A DNA stretch of 64,000 nucleotides from Pseudorhizobium flavum (lineage in GTDB: Bacteria; Pseudomonadota; Alphaproteobacteria; Rhizobiales; Rhizobiaceae), in assembly GCF_902502825.2 (NCBI RefSeq), contig NZ_LR723672.1, positions 62,001 to 126,000 of the forward strand. Direction: 5' to 3'. Of this stretch, positions 35,247-42,832 are shown piece after piece; the first letter of the stretch is position 1, and the number at the start of each line of letters is the position of its first letter. The notes under the pieces are model-generated. The model worked only from the letters and a program-made list of their open reading frames with translations, was not told the DNA's origin and did no database searches. The position numbers were made by a program, and so were the translations under genes.

Positions 35247-36401
35247 ATGAGGGGGACCTTGGTCTCGAAAAGCAGCACGAAGTCATCGACCGACGTCAGA
35301 GGAATGCACTTGATCGCGACCGTCCGGAGCAGGAAGACTTCCCTTCAGCATGCGATACGTCGTCTCGCGGGCATGGCAGCCGTGGGACTGCTGCTGTCGA
35401 GCTGCGTTGCAGCCGACATGGCCTTGGACGGGGCCGCCAAGGCTCCGCCGCAGATCCCGAGCAAGATGATCGCCGAGATGTCCAAGAAGGGCATGAAGGT
35501 CGAAAGCCCTGTGCTTGTCAGGATCTTCAAGCAGGAAAGCGAGCTTGAGGTCTGGAAGATGGACGGGGCGGGCCGGTATGCCCTGCTCAAGACGTATCCG
35601 ATGTGCAGATGGTCCGGCAAGCTAGGCCCGAAGACGAAAAACGGGGACCGTCAGGCTCCGGAAGGCTTCTATCATGTGACTGCGGGCATGCTGAACCCGA
35701 AGTCCCAGTACTACGTGTCTTTCAATCTCGGCTATCCCAATCGGCTCGAATCCGCTCTCGGCTATACGGGGGATGCGCTTATGGTCCATGGCGCATGTTC
35801 CTCCGCAGGATGCTACGCTCTTACCGACCAGGGCGTCGGCGAGATTTACGCGATCGTCTCGAAGGCGCTCTCCTCCGGTCAGAACCACTTCCAGGTGCAG
35901 GCCTATCCGTTCCGCATGACGGCCGACAACATGGCGCTCCACAGGAGCGATGAGAACCTGCCGTTCTGGCGGATGCTCAAGGAGGGCTACGACGCCTTCG
36001 AACTTACGAAGCAGCAGCCGAAGGTCTCGGCCTGTGGTCGGCGATACGTGTTCAACACAGCCTTCGAAGGGGGCGAGCCCCGCGATCCACTGGCAGCTTG
36101 TCCAATTCCCGTCACGCAGCCGGATCCGCGGATCATGGCGAAGATCGATGCGGAGAAGCAGAAGGTCGACGCCGCCCTGGCGGAGAGCAAGGCCTCTCCC
36201 GTAACCGCCTATGTCGACGGAGGAATGCACCCCAGCTTCCGCACGCTTCTGGAGAAGAACGGCCCCGAAAAGCTGGCAGCCAGCATCTCCGGCATCAAGT
36301 ATCCCGTCAGCCGCCCAGAGGCGGCGCTTGCCGATCCGTTCCAGGGTGCGAGGAAGAGGGCGGGAGCCGGTAGCATCTCCGACCAGGCATCCGGAAACTG
36401 A
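35247..36401 (+). CDS. L,D-transpeptidase family protein (YafK-like), predicted lipoprotein, second copy
   Basis: Full-length paralogue of the truncated gene at 1-846. The signal region contains LAGMAAVGLLLSSC, a lipobox, so it is probably a lipoprotein. Catalytic motif VHGACSSAGCYAL. The ATG at 35304 is an alternative start closer to the signal peptide. 384 aa from 35247. Under a MerR-type promoter next to a Zn/Cd/Pb-sensor gene, so cell-wall cross-linking is probably induced by metal. Confidence 0.86.
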   Translation: MRGTLVSKSSTKSSTDVRGMHLIATVRSRKTSLQHAIRRLAGMAAVGLLLSSCVAADMALDGAAKAPPQIPSKMIAEMSKKGMKVESPVLVRIFKQESELEVWKMDGAGRYALLKTYPMCRWSGKLGPKTKNGDRQAPEGFYHVTAGMLNPKSQYYVSFNLGYPNRLESALGYTGDALMVHGACSSAGCYALTDQGVGEIYAIVSKALSSGQNHFQVQAYPFRMTADNMALHRSDENLPFWRMLKEGYDAFELTKQQPKVSACGRRYVFNTAFEGGEPRDPLAACPIPVTQPDPRIMAKIDAEKQKVDAALAESKASPVTAYVDGGMHPSFRTLLEKNGPEKLAASISGIKYPVSRPEAALADPFQGARKRAGAGSISDQASGN

Positions 36402-36402
36402 C

Positions 36403-36489
36403 GTGACGAACGATGAACGTCAGGAGCATCGTGAAGGCCGCAACGCTTGCTGCGAGCATGCAAGCTCTCACTCAGGTTCGGCCCTCGGC
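36403..36489 (+). pseudogene. remnant of the small membrane ORF, in frame with the flavoprotein gene
   Basis: GTG at 36403 opens VTNDERQEHREGRN, clearly related to the VANDQQQRQRRIRRN start of the 55-aa ORF at 848. The membrane segment is gone and the frame runs without a stop into the flavoprotein at 36490. Either an N-terminal extension of the flavoprotein or a dead leftover. Confidence 0.6.
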
Positions 36490-37605
36490 ATGTCGAGCGA
36501 CGTCAGCGACAGCGGCTGTGGACCCCTTCGGACGAACGTCCTCGTCATCGGCGCAGGACAGGCGGGGCTTGCCGCCGCGAACGAACTGAAGAAGGCGGGG
36601 GTCGACTACCTCCTGGTAGATGCCGCCGCCGCGGTCGGCGATAGCTGGCGGCAGCGTTACGAAACACTGACGCTCTTCACGCCGCGGAGCATCAGCAGCC
36701 TCCCCGGGCTGCCCCTTCCAGGCGATACGGAGGGATATGCTACTAAAGACGAGTTCGCGGCATATCTCGCCCGGTATGCGAAGGTAGGCGGCCACCGTAT
36801 CGAGACCGGGACGCGGATTTCAGCTCTCCGTCGGAAACACGGCGTATTCGAAGCCGTGTCCAGCGACGGCAGGATCTATGCTGCCCCGGCGGTCATCGTG
36901 GCCACCGGGCCGTTCTCGGTCCCGCGCGTGCCGGCTATGGTAAATGAATTCCCGGACGGCATCCAGCAGATACACGTCTCAGACTTTTGGAACGCCGAGT
37001 CGGTTGCCGAAGGAACCGTCCTGCTCGTAGGAGACGGAGCAAGCGGAAGGGACGCCGCTCTGGCCCTTGCCGCCAGCCATCGCGTGCTTCTTGCAAGGGG
37101 ACGACCCCGCAAGCTCTTTCCCGAACGAATCCTGGGGCAGAGCACCTGGTGGTGGCTTAAGCGTCTTGGACTGCTGGGCGCAAAGCCTGACAGCATCATC
37201 GGGAGAAGGATGCGCCGGATCGATCCGTTCCCCAACCGAGGCAACGACGACGCCACGCTGGTTCGAAAGAACGTCGTGTTGATGCCGAGGCTAGTTTCCG
37301 TCGACGGCTGCCATGCCGTCTTCGCGGACGGGTCGCGCGAAGCGCCGCAGGCGGTCGTCTGGGCGGCCGGCTACCGGGACGAGTTCGACTGGATAAAAAT
37401 CGAAGGCGCAGTGGATGCCGAAGGACGGCTCCTGCACCAGGAGGGCGTCTCTCCAGTTCCCGGTCTCTACTTCGTCGGCAGGCCCTGGCAGAGGAACAGA
37501 GCCTCCGCTCTCATCGCAGGGGCTGGCGACGACGCCGCCTTCGTCGTCGGCACGCTCATGCACTCTGTGCGTTCTCGATATAAAACCTCAAAGCTTCTTC
37601 GTTGA
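36490..37605 (+). CDS. FAD/NAD(P)-dependent oxidoreductase, flavin monooxygenase-like, second copy
   Basis: Paralogue of 1018-2112: LVIGAGQAGLAAANELKKAG, DSWRQRYETLTLFTPRS, LVGDGASGRDAALALA, VVWAAGYRDEFDW. 371 aa from the ATG at 36490; translation could also begin at GTG 36403, adding a leftover of the small ORF. The C-terminus differs from copy 1 (ends SRYKTSKLLR). Cotranscribed with the L,D-transpeptidase. Confidence 0.8.
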   Translation: MSSDVSDSGCGPLRTNVLVIGAGQAGLAAANELKKAGVDYLLVDAAAAVGDSWRQRYETLTLFTPRSISSLPGLPLPGDTEGYATKDEFAAYLARYAKVGGHRIETGTRISALRRKHGVFEAVSSDGRIYAAPAVIVATGPFSVPRVPAMVNEFPDGIQQIHVSDFWNAESVAEGTVLLVGDGASGRDAALALAASHRVLLARGRPRKLFPERILGQSTWWWLKRLGLLGAKPDSIIGRRMRRIDPFPNRGNDDATLVRKNVVLMPRLVSVDGCHAVFADGSREAPQAVVWAAGYRDEFDWIKIEGAVDAEGRLLHQEGVSPVPGLYFVGRPWQRNRASALIAGAGDDAAFVVGTLMHSVRSRYKTSKLLR

Positions 37606-37888
37606 TCGGCGCGCTGCGGGTCGAGGTCTCGGCTTTGGGTAGAAGCATGAGGCGTAGCCGATCATCCTGGGCGGATTCCTGTTACAAATCATGTCGCAGA
37701 TATTTGCTTGGGCCTTCGGTCACCCGCGCAAAACCAGCCTTTTTGCGCAAGTTGGCGTGGTTCCTGGCTCGTTTGGCTTCTGGTGCTCGACGTACTGGTT
37801 CTCGTTATCGCCGCCTTGGTCAAATATCCGAGGCGTTGAGAAGCGTCCCGCCTTTCGATTCTATGCGCCGCGCAGCCCTCTCTGGGGA

Positions 37889-38260
37889 TCAGTCCGATTT
37901 CCCGGGCTCGTAGTTGCGGCAGGGATAAACCCCCTGCGCCGGTCCAGCCACCAGCTCGTCTGCCAGGCTCAACAATGTTTCCAGATGCGGATCGCTAAGG
38001 CGGTAATGGACGAAGCGCCCGCGCTGCTCGCCCGCGACCAGACCGCATTCGTTCAGGCAACGTAGATGGTTCGAGGCGTTGGGCTGCGAAAGACCCGTGC
38101 TCGCGACAATCTCCCCGACCGATCGCGGCCCCGCGCGCAGCGCGTCCAGAATCGCCAGCCGCGAAGAATCGCCAAGCCCCCGGAACAGCTTCGCCCGCAA
38201 CTGGACTACGCGGGTATCGACCCGCAGCATCAATTCAGTTTCGCTCGACATATCAGCCAT
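37889..38260 (-). CDS. ArsR/SmtB-family metalloregulator
   Basis: 123-aa winged-helix repressor. VVQLRAKLFRGLGDSSRLAI, DNA-recognition helix STGLSQPNASNHLRCLNECG, wing RGRFVHYRLSD. Cys residues in LRCLNECGLV and YPCRNY may form a CmtR-like Cd/Pb site. Start ATG 38260. Divergent from the HMA-CDF transporter; the AT-rich near-palindrome ATGATATCATAT at 38263-38274 sits where its operator would be. Between 37606 and 37888 no gene is evident. Confidence 0.85.
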   Translation of the reverse strand: MADMSSETELMLRVDTRVVQLRAKLFRGLGDSSRLAILDALRAGPRSVGEIVASTGLSQPNASNHLRCLNECGLVAGEQRGRFVHYRLSDPHLETLLSLADELVAGPAQGVYPCRNYEPGKSD

Positions 38261-38298
38261 CAATGATATCATATCTGTCGGAATTAAGGAAGATGATC

Positions 38299-39171
38299 AT
38301 GAGCATAGCGCCCTCGGTAGTTAATGCACAGGAAACGGCATGGTACCGCGTCACCGGCATGGACTGCGCGTCCTGCGCTGCCAAGATCGAGAAGGCGGTG
38401 CGGTCGGCCGGCGTGGAGAATGTAAAGGTTTCGACCGCGACCCAGATCATGACGCTGCACGTCAACGATCCTGCCGCGCGGCTGCCGGAAGTCGAACGCA
38501 CCGTTTCCGGCATCGGCTATCAGCTCGATCGTCTGGATGGCCCCAACACGCAAACCGAAGGCGACATAGACGATCTACCGAAGGACGTTTCCCACATCAC
38601 GCCGGCCTACAAACGGGCGCTTTGGATCGTGATCGTGCTCAATGTCGGCTACGGCCTGATCGAAATGGTCGGCGGCTTCATATCGGGATCGCAGGCGCTC
38701 AAGGCAGATGCGCTAGATTTCCTCGGCGACGGGCTGATTACCTTCCTCGGCATTCTCGCCATCGGCTGGAGTCTGCTCTGGCGCGCGCGTTCGGCCCTCA
38801 TTCAGGGGCTGTTCCTGGGCGTGCTCGGATTGGGGGTTCTCGGCAGTACGGCATACCGCGTGCTGGTGGAAAACCAGCCAGAAGCCGGATTGATGGGCCT
38901 GTTCGGGATCATCGCACTGGCGGTAAATGTGGGGGCAGCGCTCGCGCTGATCCCGCACCGGACGGGCGACGCCAACGTGCGGGCAGTCTGGCTGTTTTCG
39001 CGCAATGATGCGATCGGCAACGCGGCCGTCGTCGTGGCGGCGGGCCTAGTCGCATGGACCGGAACGGCTTGGCCTGACCTGGTTGTGGCGGCAGTGATCG
39101 CCGGTCTGTTCCTGCAATCCTCATGGGTGATCGTGCGCGATGCGCGCGCCGATCTGCGCGAGACGGCGTAG
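38299..39171 (+). CDS. HMA-domain plus CDF cation transporter
   Basis: 290-aa protein. N-terminal HMA domain with GMDCASCAAKIEKAV, then a CDF-type membrane domain of six helices: ADALDFLGDGLITF in helix 2 and FSRNDAIGNAA in helix 5. The first ligand of the usual HxxxD is Asp here (DxxxD). There is little C-terminal cytosolic domain. Start 38299 has AAGGA at suitable spacing. Such proteins, with ArsR regulator and lspA, are found in Cd/Pb/Hg resistance clusters. Next gene begins immediately after its stop. Confidence 0.85.
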   Translation: MSIAPSVVNAQETAWYRVTGMDCASCAAKIEKAVRSAGVENVKVSTATQIMTLHVNDPAARLPEVERTVSGIGYQLDRLDGPNTQTEGDIDDLPKDVSHITPAYKRALWIVIVLNVGYGLIEMVGGFISGSQALKADALDFLGDGLITFLGILAIGWSLLWRARSALIQGLFLGVLGLGVLGSTAYRVLVENQPEAGLMGLFGIIALAVNVGAALALIPHRTGDANVRAVWLFSRNDAIGNAAVVVAAGLVAWTGTAWPDLVVAAVIAGLFLQSSWVIVRDARADLRETA

Positions 39172-39633
39172 GTGGGCCGCGGCGTCGGCATAGGCTGCGC
39201 CCTGGCGGCGTTCTCTCTCGATCAGGGCACCAAGGCGCTTGCCCTTGGCACGCCCGCCCTGGCGCACGGCGTTGAAGTCATCCCCGTCTTAAACCTTGTG
39301 CTCGTGCGCAATCACGGCGTCAGCTTCGGGATGCTCGGCGGCGTCGTGCCGTGGTGGGGGCTGATCCTGCTCAGCCTCGCCATCGTGGCCGCACTTGTCG
39401 TCTGGCTATGGCGGTCGGAAACCCGGCAGGCCAGCGTGGCTCTTGGACTCGTCATCGGCGGCGCGCTTGGCAACGTCATCGACCGCGCGCGCTTTCAAGC
39501 CGTCACCGATTTTCTGGATTTTCATCTGGCCGGCTACCACTGGCCCGCCTTCAATCTTGCCGACGTGGCGGTCGTCTGCGGCGTGGCGTTGCTAATGTTC
39601 GATGGCTTTCGCGCCGGAAGGAAGAAGGCATGA
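39172..39633 (+). CDS. lspA: lipoprotein signal peptidase, second copy
   Basis: 153 aa from a GTG abutting the stop of the transporter gene. LDQGTKALAL, RNHGVSFGML, GGALGNVIDR (D about 104) and WPAFNLADVAVV (D about 131): all LspA motifs intact. Different from lspA at 3816, so acquired separately. In lead-resistance operons an LspA-type gene accompanies the transporter; here the same coupling to a CDF-type gene is seen. Confidence 0.92.
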   Translation: MGRGVGIGCALAAFSLDQGTKALALGTPALAHGVEVIPVLNLVLVRNHGVSFGMLGGVVPWWGLILLSLAIVAALVVWLWRSETRQASVALGLVIGGALGNVIDRARFQAVTDFLDFHLAGYHWPAFNLADVAVVCGVALLMFDGFRAGRKKA

Positions 39634-39749
39634 GAAAGCCTGAGAGGAAAAAAAACGGCGACGGCCGCGCTGGCCGAGAACCGTCCAGAGTAGCCCCGCA
39701 GTGGCGGCGGCCTCAGCCTTCTCCGCTCAGGTTTCGGGGAGGATGAGTG

Positions 39750-41009
39750 ATGTCCCGCATCCCGCGCGACCGGAGTTTCGATAGCACGTTGGCCCTGCTC
39801 CTGGACCCTTACGGCTTTATCTCGAAAAGATGCCGCCGATACGGGGCCGATCTCTTTCAAACCCGGCTCCTGCTCCGCCCGACGATCTGCATGACCGGCC
39901 CCGAGGCGGCCGAACTGTTCTACCGGCAGGACTTGTTCGCCCGGAGCGGAGCTGCACCGGGCCGGGTTCAGAAAACCCTCTTCGGGCAGGGCGGCGTGCA
40001 GGGGCTGGACGGCGAAGCGCATCGGCACCGCAAGCAGATGTTCATGTCGCTTATGACACCGGAGCGCATCGAGGCGCTGAAAGAGCTGACCGCCGAATGG
40101 TGGCGCACCTACGCCCAGAAATGGACAACGATGGACCGGGTTATCCTTTACGACGAGGTGCAAGAACTCCTGACGAGAGCTGTTTGCGCATGGGTCGGGG
40201 TTCCGCTGCCGGAAGCAGAGGCCGGTCGGCGCGCGGCAGAGTTGACGGCGCTGTTTGATTACGCGGGGTCGGTCGGACCGAAGCACTGGTGGTCGCGCCT
40301 ATCCCGCAGGCGGTGCGAAAGCTGGATCGAGGGCATTGTTGAGCAGATTCGTGCCGGCGATCTGAGCCCGCCGGAAGGAAGCGCGGCGCGTGTCATCGCC
40401 ACTTGGCGGGATCAGGACGGCGCTCTTCTCAGCCCGCGTATTGCCGCCGTGGAACTGCTGAACATATTGCGGCCAACCGTAGCCGTGGCGGTTTTCATTG
40501 TCTTTGCCGCCCACGCCCTGCATGGGTTCCCGGCCTGCCGCCCGAAACTTCAAACCGGCGACGAATATCCGGAGCTGTTCGTGCAGGAAATCCGGCGGCT
40601 CTATCCCTTTTTTCCGGCGGTGATGGCGCGCACGAGGCACAATTTCGAATGGAACGGCTATCGGTTTCCCCGGGGACGGCGCGTGATGCTGGACCTCTAC
40701 GGCACCAACCGGGACGCGCGGGCATGGGATGCGCCGGAGGAGTTCCGGCCGGACCGATTTCGGAGTTGGGATGGCAGTCCCTTCAACTTCATCCCGCAGG
40801 GAGGCGGCGACCATCACATGAATCACCGCTGCCCCGGGGAATGGATGACGATCGAGCTTATGAAACTGTCCTGCCGATTTCTGGCGGCAAGCATCGAATA
40901 CGACCTGCCGGATCAGGATCTGCGGATCGATATAACGCGACTGCCGGCCATACCGAAGAGCCGCTTCGTAATGAGCAACCTCAGATATGCGATCGGGGGC
41001 GCGTCATGA
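39750..41009 (+). CDS. CYP152-type cytochrome P450 (fatty-acid peroxygenase-like)
   Basis: 419-aa P450. Haem ligand Cys in NHRCPGEWMTIELMK, ExxR in FVQEIRRLYPF, and NILRPTVAVAV with Arg-Pro at about 241-242, replacing the usual acid-alcohol pair. This is the signature of CYP152 enzymes, which use hydrogen peroxide to hydroxylate or decarboxylate fatty acids. No redox partner gene nearby, as expected for a peroxygenase. 117 bp downstream of lspA and overlapping the next ORF by 4 nt. Confidence 0.88.
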   Translation: MSRIPRDRSFDSTLALLLDPYGFISKRCRRYGADLFQTRLLLRPTICMTGPEAAELFYRQDLFARSGAAPGRVQKTLFGQGGVQGLDGEAHRHRKQMFMSLMTPERIEALKELTAEWWRTYAQKWTTMDRVILYDEVQELLTRAVCAWVGVPLPEAEAGRRAAELTALFDYAGSVGPKHWWSRLSRRRCESWIEGIVEQIRAGDLSPPEGSAARVIATWRDQDGALLSPRIAAVELLNILRPTVAVAVFIVFAAHALHGFPACRPKLQTGDEYPELFVQEIRRLYPFFPAVMARTRHNFEWNGYRFPRGRRVMLDLYGTNRDARAWDAPEEFRPDRFRSWDGSPFNFIPQGGGDHHMNHRCPGEWMTIELMKLSCRFLAASIEYDLPDQDLRIDITRLPAIPKSRFVMSNLRYAIGGAS

Positions 41010-41311
41010 TCGCCGTCTGGGCCGGGGTTCTTCTTGCAGCCGTATGGCTCGCGCATTGGGGCGCTGAGCACCTGTCCGATCCGCTCAAGAAGCTGCGCCG
41101 GCAATGGGGTTTCTCGGTCGCTGCGGGCGGCTCTTTCGTTGGTCTCGCCGCTGCCTCGCCCGAGATCGGCATTAACACGACAAGCGCTATTCGCGGCGTG
41201 AGCGATATAGGCCTTGGCGCGCTGCTCGGTTCCAACGTGCTCGCAATCCCGATGATGGTGGTCGTGGCCTATATGGGGTCGGAACAAGAGCAGTTCAAAA
41301 TCCTGCGCTAA
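41006..41311 (+). pseudogene. truncated Ca2+/cation antiporter (CaCA), N-terminal part
   Basis: About 101 codons. The alpha-1 repeat of CaCA exchangers is recognisable: AGGSFVGLAAASPEIGINTT and LGALLGSNVLAIPM. The full family has about ten helices and two alpha repeats; here only the first three helices remain before IKFQ-like tail and stop, which coincide with the border of the mer unit. Coupled to the P450 gene (ATGA). Confidence 0.7.
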
Positions 41312-41748
41312 GGTCGAACGGAGCGGGAACGGCCCACTGGGCGCATCTCGAATAGAGCATCAATGATCGGGCATTCCGGAACCTGGTTGCCGGTGCATTG
41401 CGCGGCCATATCCGACATTGCCCGCTCCAGACGTCGTAGATCGGCGATTTTCTGACGGATATCTTTCAGGTGTTCGATGGTGAGGTCATGAACCTCACGG
41501 CAGGTGTAGCTATGCCCGTCGACCAGGCGAAGCAGTCCACGCAGTTCGTCGAGGCTGAAGCCGAGCTCACGGCCGCGCCGCACGAAATGCAACCGCCTTG
41601 CGTGATCGTTGCCGTAGACGCGATATCCGCCCGCGCTGCGCGCTGGTTTCGGCATGACGCCGATCTTCTCGTAATAGCGAATCGTCTCGATGTTGACGCC
41701 GCTGCGTTCGGACAGGACGCCGATCGAAAATTCATCAGCCTGTTTCAT
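41308..41748 (-). CDS. merR: mercury-responsive regulator MerR
   Basis: 146-aa Hg(II)-sensing repressor/activator. FSIGVLSERSGVNIETIRYY recognition domain, FVRRGRELGFSLDELRGLL, and Hg ligands in YTCREVH and QCTGNQVPEC. Start at ATG 41748, downstream of the divergent operator; an upstream in-frame extension is unlikely because it crosses that operator. Its 3' end overlaps the truncated antiporter by 4 nt. Confidence 0.93.
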   Translation of the reverse strand: MKQADEFSIGVLSERSGVNIETIRYYEKIGVMPKPARSAGGYRVYGNDHARRLHFVRRGRELGFSLDELRGLLRLVDGHSYTCREVHDLTIEHLKDIRQKIADLRRLERAMSDMAAQCTGNQVPECPIIDALFEMRPVGRSRSVRP

Positions 41749-41783
41749 CACATAGCTCGCACAACACCGTGAAACTTTCCCGC

Positions 41784-41814
41784 TTGACCCTGTAGTTACT
41801 ACAGGCATTAGGGT
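41784..41814 (+). promoter_or_regulatory. mer operator/promoter
   Basis: TTGACC (41784-41789), 19-nt spacer CTGTAGTTACTACAGGCAT with a central dyad, TAGGGT (41809-41814). Controls merTPFA and, on the other strand, merR. Confidence 0.85.
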
Positions 41815-41846
41815 CACCATAGATCAATTGCGGGAGCATGTGAACG

Positions 41847-42260
41847 ATGATGCAGAACGAAGCGCGGCCACTGGCAGATACGGCCCTGGAGCCCGTCGAA
41901 AAGGGTTTTGATCAGGCAGCGCTGCTCTCGGTTGGCGGCATCGTGGCGGCACTGGGCGCGGCAACCTGCTGCGTGGTGCCCTTTGTCTTGTTCTTTGCCG
42001 GCATCAGCGGCGCGTGGATCGGCAATCTGACCGCGTTCGAGCCCTATCAGCCCGTGTTCGTCACGATCGCGCTCGCCTGCCTCGGCTACGGCTTCTATCT
42101 CGTCTATCGCAAGCCGAGGGCGGCTGAGTGCATCGAGGGCTCCTACTGCGCGCGTCCGTCGTCCCATCGCAACGCCAAGATGGGCCTTTGGATCGCAACG
42201 ATTCTGATCATCGTCGCCGTGGGCTTTCCCTATGCAGCGCGGTTCTTCCTCACCGCCTAA
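41847..42260 (+). CDS. merT: mercuric transport protein MerT
   Basis: 137-aa inner-membrane Hg(II) importer. Three hydrophobic helices; LGAATCCVVPFVLFFAGISG has the Cys pair of helix 1; second Cys pair in the loop AECIEGSYCARP. An N-terminal extension of about 20 residues is slightly longer than usual. Confidence 0.93.
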   Translation: MMQNEARPLADTALEPVEKGFDQAALLSVGGIVAALGAATCCVVPFVLFFAGISGAWIGNLTAFEPYQPVFVTIALACLGYGFYLVYRKPRAAECIEGSYCARPSSHRNAKMGLWIATILIIVAVGFPYAARFFLTA

Positions 42261-42276
42261 CCTCAAGGAGTTCCTG

Positions 42277-42564
42277 ATGAAAACTTTACACCTTATCGCT
42301 CTCACCGCGTCCCTGCTGGCGAGTGGCGCCGCTTTTGCCGCCGAGCAGACCGTCACGCTGAATGTCGCCAATGCCACCTGCGAACTTTGCGGCCCGATCG
42401 TGAAGCGGGCGCTCAGCAACGTGTCAGGGGTGCTCGCGGTTGACGTGTCGGAGGCGACAGATGGGGCGATCGCCAAAGTGCGGTTTGACGACGGCAAGAC
42501 AAATGTCGCTGCGTTGATCACCGCAACCACCAACGCCGGCTATCCCTCCAAGGTTTCGCAGTAG
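42277..42564 (+). CDS. merP: periplasmic mercury-binding protein MerP
   Basis: 95 aa. Signal peptide to AFAAE, HMA-like fold with NATCELCGPIVKRAL (Cys pair). AAGGAG lies 7 nt before ATG 42277. Passes Hg(II) to MerT. Confidence 0.93.
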   Translation: MKTLHLIALTASLLASGAAFAAEQTVTLNVANATCELCGPIVKRALSNVSGVLAVDVSEATDGAIAKVRFDDGKTNVAALITATTNAGYPSKVSQ

Positions 42565-42575
42565 GGAGGCTCAGC

Positions 42576-42827
42576 ATGACGGATGGAAAGTTCATCGGCA
42601 TGGGCGGTGTCGGGCTTCTCGCCGTCATTTGTTGTGCCGCCCCATTTCTTTTGGTCGCTGCGGGCTCCTTCGGGGTTTCCGCATGGCTCGCTGCAGCCGG
42701 CTATGTGCTGATCCCGATCGCACTCGCTGCTATTGGGCTGGCGGCATTTTACCTTTATCGGCGCCGCCGTTCCGGCCCATCGGCTGATGCCGATTGCTGC
42801 TCAATCAATGACAAACGACAGGGATAA
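42576..42827 (+). CDS. merF: mercury transporter MerF
   Basis: 83 aa, two helices. LLAVICCAAPFLLVAAGSFG carries the first Cys pair and ADADCCSIND the C-terminal pair. Second Hg(II) importer of the operon. Confidence 0.9.
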   Translation: MTDGKFIGMGGVGLLAVICCAAPFLLVAAGSFGVSAWLAAAGYVLIPIALAAIGLAAFYLYRRRRSGPSADADCCSINDKRQG

Positions 42828-42832
42828 GTTAG

